A stretch of DNA of 64,000 nucleotides, from assembly GCF_901709675.1 (NCBI RefSeq), contig NC_051102.1:4685412-4749411 (forward strand), read 5' to 3'. The notes beneath the pieces are model-generated. The model was not told the origin of the DNA. It saw nothing but the letters and a program-made list of their open reading frames with translations, and did no database searches. The stretch is from Syngnathus acus (Eukaryota > Chordata > Actinopteri > Syngnathiformes > Syngnathidae). Position 1 is the first letter of the stretch, and each line of letters opens with the position of its first letter. This document shows, in pieces, positions 61,868-64,000 of this stretch. The position numbers were made by a program, and so were the translations under genes.

Positions 61868-63964
61868 CTTAGGGAGTAAGAAGCATAAATATTAGACAAG
61901 CGTATTCACAAGGTCAGCAGCTCTAACGCTGAAAGCAGCAGCAGTATGGTTTCAAGTTAGGATTTCACATCCCCTAGTCCTTACACACTGAGGGCAGAAT
62001 CTCTTTAGGCATGTGCTAAAAAAGTTCTTTCAATCATTGTGATTGTCAATCATTGTTTTACGCATCACTTACTGCATAAACGTGGTCTGCGAACCCGATG
62101 ACTCCGATGCCACTGCGACGGCTGCTCATTGGCGTCATCATGGTCCACTCGTTAGTGTCAGGACTGTAGTATTCTGCCGTTTGCAGGGGCTCGTTTCCAT
62201 TAAAACCACCGCAAATGTAAATCTGGAATACAGAGACGCTCTAGTGATTTGAAGTGGGCCTGCCTGACTGACTTTACTGCCACCTACCTTGTCATTGAGG
62301 GTGGTGCAGCTGGCGTCGCTCCTCAGTTCGTGCATGCTTGCGATCAGAGTCCATTGGTTGGTCTCAGGTGTGTAGTACTCCGCCGTCTTAAGTCTCACCC
62401 GTCCGTCGTACCCCCCCAGTGCGTAGATGCACCCGTTTAGCACCGTGATGCTCACGTAGCACCGACGGGAGTGCATGGGCGCCACTTCCTGCCAGGTGCG
62501 TGCATTCAGGTCAAAGCGGCTGACGGTATTATAGTGTTCAGCGCCGTCAAAGCCACCCAGGCAGTAGACTGAGTCGTTGAGAAAGGCGGCGCCGCAGTAT
62601 GCCCGCGGTTGCTCCATGTCCTCGATAAAACTGATCCAGCAGTTGGCATGCACGTCGTATGCCTCGATGCACTGCGTAGGGTTGGCGCCGCTCCAACCGC
62701 CGATCGCCAGAAGTATAGCAGAAGGCAGGCGAGGACGGGCCACCAGGTTGCAGCATGCAGATACGGAGTTTGCCACCATGTGGTGGATCACTCGGGTGGC
62801 AAAGGCGACCATGTCCAAGCACTTGTTGTTGCTCTGCACCAACTGATTCGACAACACGTTGATGGTGATGAACTCCTCACTGGTCAAAGCCAGACGGACC
62901 TACAGAGGACAGACTGATATTTCAATGAAGATATTAAGAGACCCATTTGGTTTCAGACCTCATTTGACACTGCTTGCCACTGCCATGGTTGTACTCATTA
63001 GGTAACTGTCTCAAGTTACTTGAGTCCAGGCATGTTTTACAGAGAACACATTTTGTCTGTCAAGCACCCAACTCTTAATCCAATTGTCAATTTTACTTGG
63101 TAGCCAGCAAGACATACTGGGTGTACTCAATGATGTCAGACTATTGTGATACAATCTTATCAGAGCTTTTAATTGGGTCTTGGTTGCTGAAGACATCTCA
63201 ATCTTAACCCAAAGAACTGAAGATGCCTTTTGGATTAAGTGCAGTGCTCAATTATTTTTTTTATGCCCCCCCCCCCCAATGGAAGAAGAAAAAATATTTC
63301 ATGCACCCCCGGCTTTCCTCAGACTAGAAATAGTACCAAGTACACCTCTGTATACTAATTAAGTGTGAGACGTTTTCAACAATCAAGAAGAGTTCCGTTC
63401 CCTTGATTCAATTCTTAAGGACTTTGCCGCAAGACTTGTATGACTGGGAATTGACAATTTTTTATTTCTCGGGGACTTACTTTGCCCAGGAGGATGGCCA
63501 GGTTCCTGCCTCGCTCCCTCGGCGCGTGCGCAATCCAGTGCAGGATGGCCTCGTAAACCGTGTTCTCCTTCTTCACAATCAGGTCGTCCCTGTCCAGAAT
63601 GTCGCTCAACTCCTGCATGGTGAATTGCGGCAATTCCTCAGAGGCTGCGACGTCCTCAAAGTGGTAAAGAATGTACTGGTAGGCGCTAATCTGCAGCTCT
63701 GGTGTGTGGCAGTTTTTGGTGAACTGCCAGATGCCGATGCAGTTACCCGGACAAAGTTGCTCTGCCAGGAACATGCAGCAGGATTGGACGATGGCCGTCA
63801 TGTTGAATTTATCGGCAGCAATCAACAAGTCTTTGACGTTGTCCTCGGTCACCAACACAAAGTTGCTGTATGCAAACTCAATGAAGAGCTGCATTATGTG
63901 AGGTGTAACACCTTGTATGACGTAGACCCTCTGGTCTGGGGTGGACCATCGTAAAAAGAGGGCC
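61508..63964 (-). CDS. klhl10: Kelch-like protein 10-like, copy C; partial, first exon beyond the window
   Basis: The third member of the array. Visible exons on the - strand are 63964-63481, 62899-62288, 62222-62073 and 61867-61508 (484, 612, 150 and 360 bp), giving 534 residues plus stop. It has the BTB second half (ALFLRWSTPDQRVYVIQG, FAYSNFVLVTEDNVKDLLI), BACK (GNCIGIWQFTKN, LSDILDRDDLIVKK) and six kelch blades (AIGGWSG, CLGGFDG, ALGGYDG, ICGGFNG, VGGYDG, VAGGFNG), with an acidic end MDTEDDV. It resembles copy B more than A across exons 3-5. Exon 1, by analogy about 140 bp, should lie within a few hundred bases past 64000. No frameshift or stop is seen, so it looks functional. As in B, the exon 1-2 junction would need a preceding GG to read GALF. 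Confidence 0.92.
62073..62222 (-). CDS. klhl10: klhl10-like C exon 4: kelch repeat 4
   Basis: A 150-bp exon, IYICGGFNGNEPLQTAEYY to DHVYA, with a gtaagt donor. The intron before it is only 65 bp. Confidence 0.93.
62288..62899 (-). CDS. klhl10: klhl10-like C exon 3: BACK end and kelch 1-3
   Basis: A 612-bp exon, VRLALTSEEFITINV to TTLNDK, with a gtaggt donor. Confidence 0.95.
62900..63480. other. klhl10: klhl10-like C intron 2
   Basis: No repeat family or coding signal was recognised. A C-run occurs near 63268-63278. Confidence 0.65.
63481..63964 (-). CDS. klhl10: klhl10-like C exon 2: rest of BTB and BACK start
   Basis: The acceptor is gtgctcag and the donor is gtaagt. At 484 bp it is the same length as in A and B. 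It ends NLAILLGK. Confidence 0.93.
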
Positions 63965-64000
63965 CTGAGCACCACAATACAGACACAGGTCGTCAGCCAA

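Noticed and set aside
63403-63954. 183-codon + strand frame at the right edge
   Set aside because: It is the antisense shadow of kelch copy C exon 2.

Overview
The window reads as nuclear DNA of a ray-finned (teleost) fish. It has intron-split genes with GT/AG junctions, many (CA)n and tetranucleotide microsatellites, teleost-type transposon relics, and proteins that match vertebrate families at fish-like divergence. No prokaryotic, viral or toxin gene was seen. Five protein-coding loci are supported. Family names rest on remembered family sequences, not on a database search.

Region 1 (1 to about 24.1 kb, + strand) holds all but the 5' end of a nectin-like cell adhesion gene, best matched to CADM3. 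Nine coding exons give three Ig domains, a long Ser/Thr-rich stalk, a membrane segment and the conserved cytoplasmic tail. The signal-peptide exon lies outside the window or was not recognised. The 3' flank carries several poly(A) signals and a degenerate minisatellite.

Region 2 (25.2 to about 49.1 kb, + strand) is a complete kirrel1 (NEPH1) gene. It has 15 coding exons and 792 codons, encoding five Ig domains, a membrane segment and a cytoplasmic tail with a C-terminal PDZ ligand. Intron 1 spans 12.7 kb. CADM3 and KIRREL1 both lie in human 1q23, so this pairing looks like retained vertebrate linkage. Both products are homophilic or heterophilic surface adhesion proteins.

Region 3 (51.8 to 64 kb, - strand) is a head-to-tail array of three KLHL10-like BTB-BACK-kelch genes, convergent with kirrel1. 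All three share the same exon layout (exons 2, 3 and 4 are 484, 612 and 150 bp in each copy). The third copy is cut by the window edge before its first exon. KLHL10 is a substrate adaptor for a CUL3 ubiquitin ligase in male germ cells; whether these copies do the same is inference.

Mobile DNA is modest. There is a decayed hAT/BED transposase relic between kirrel1 and the kelch array. One family of TA-flanked palindromic elements has a 175-bp copy in kirrel1 intron 2 and a 1.3-kb copy between kelch genes 2 and 3, the latter holding a 118-bp tandem repeat. LINE/SINE-type 3' tails sit in kelch gene 2, and a 239-bp nested inverted-repeat element lies beside the 1.3-kb copy. The most unusual items are the threefold repeat in the CADM3 stalk, the three-gene kelch array, and the composite 1.3-kb element with its neighbouring palindrome. 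Nothing here amounts to a clearly new biological system.
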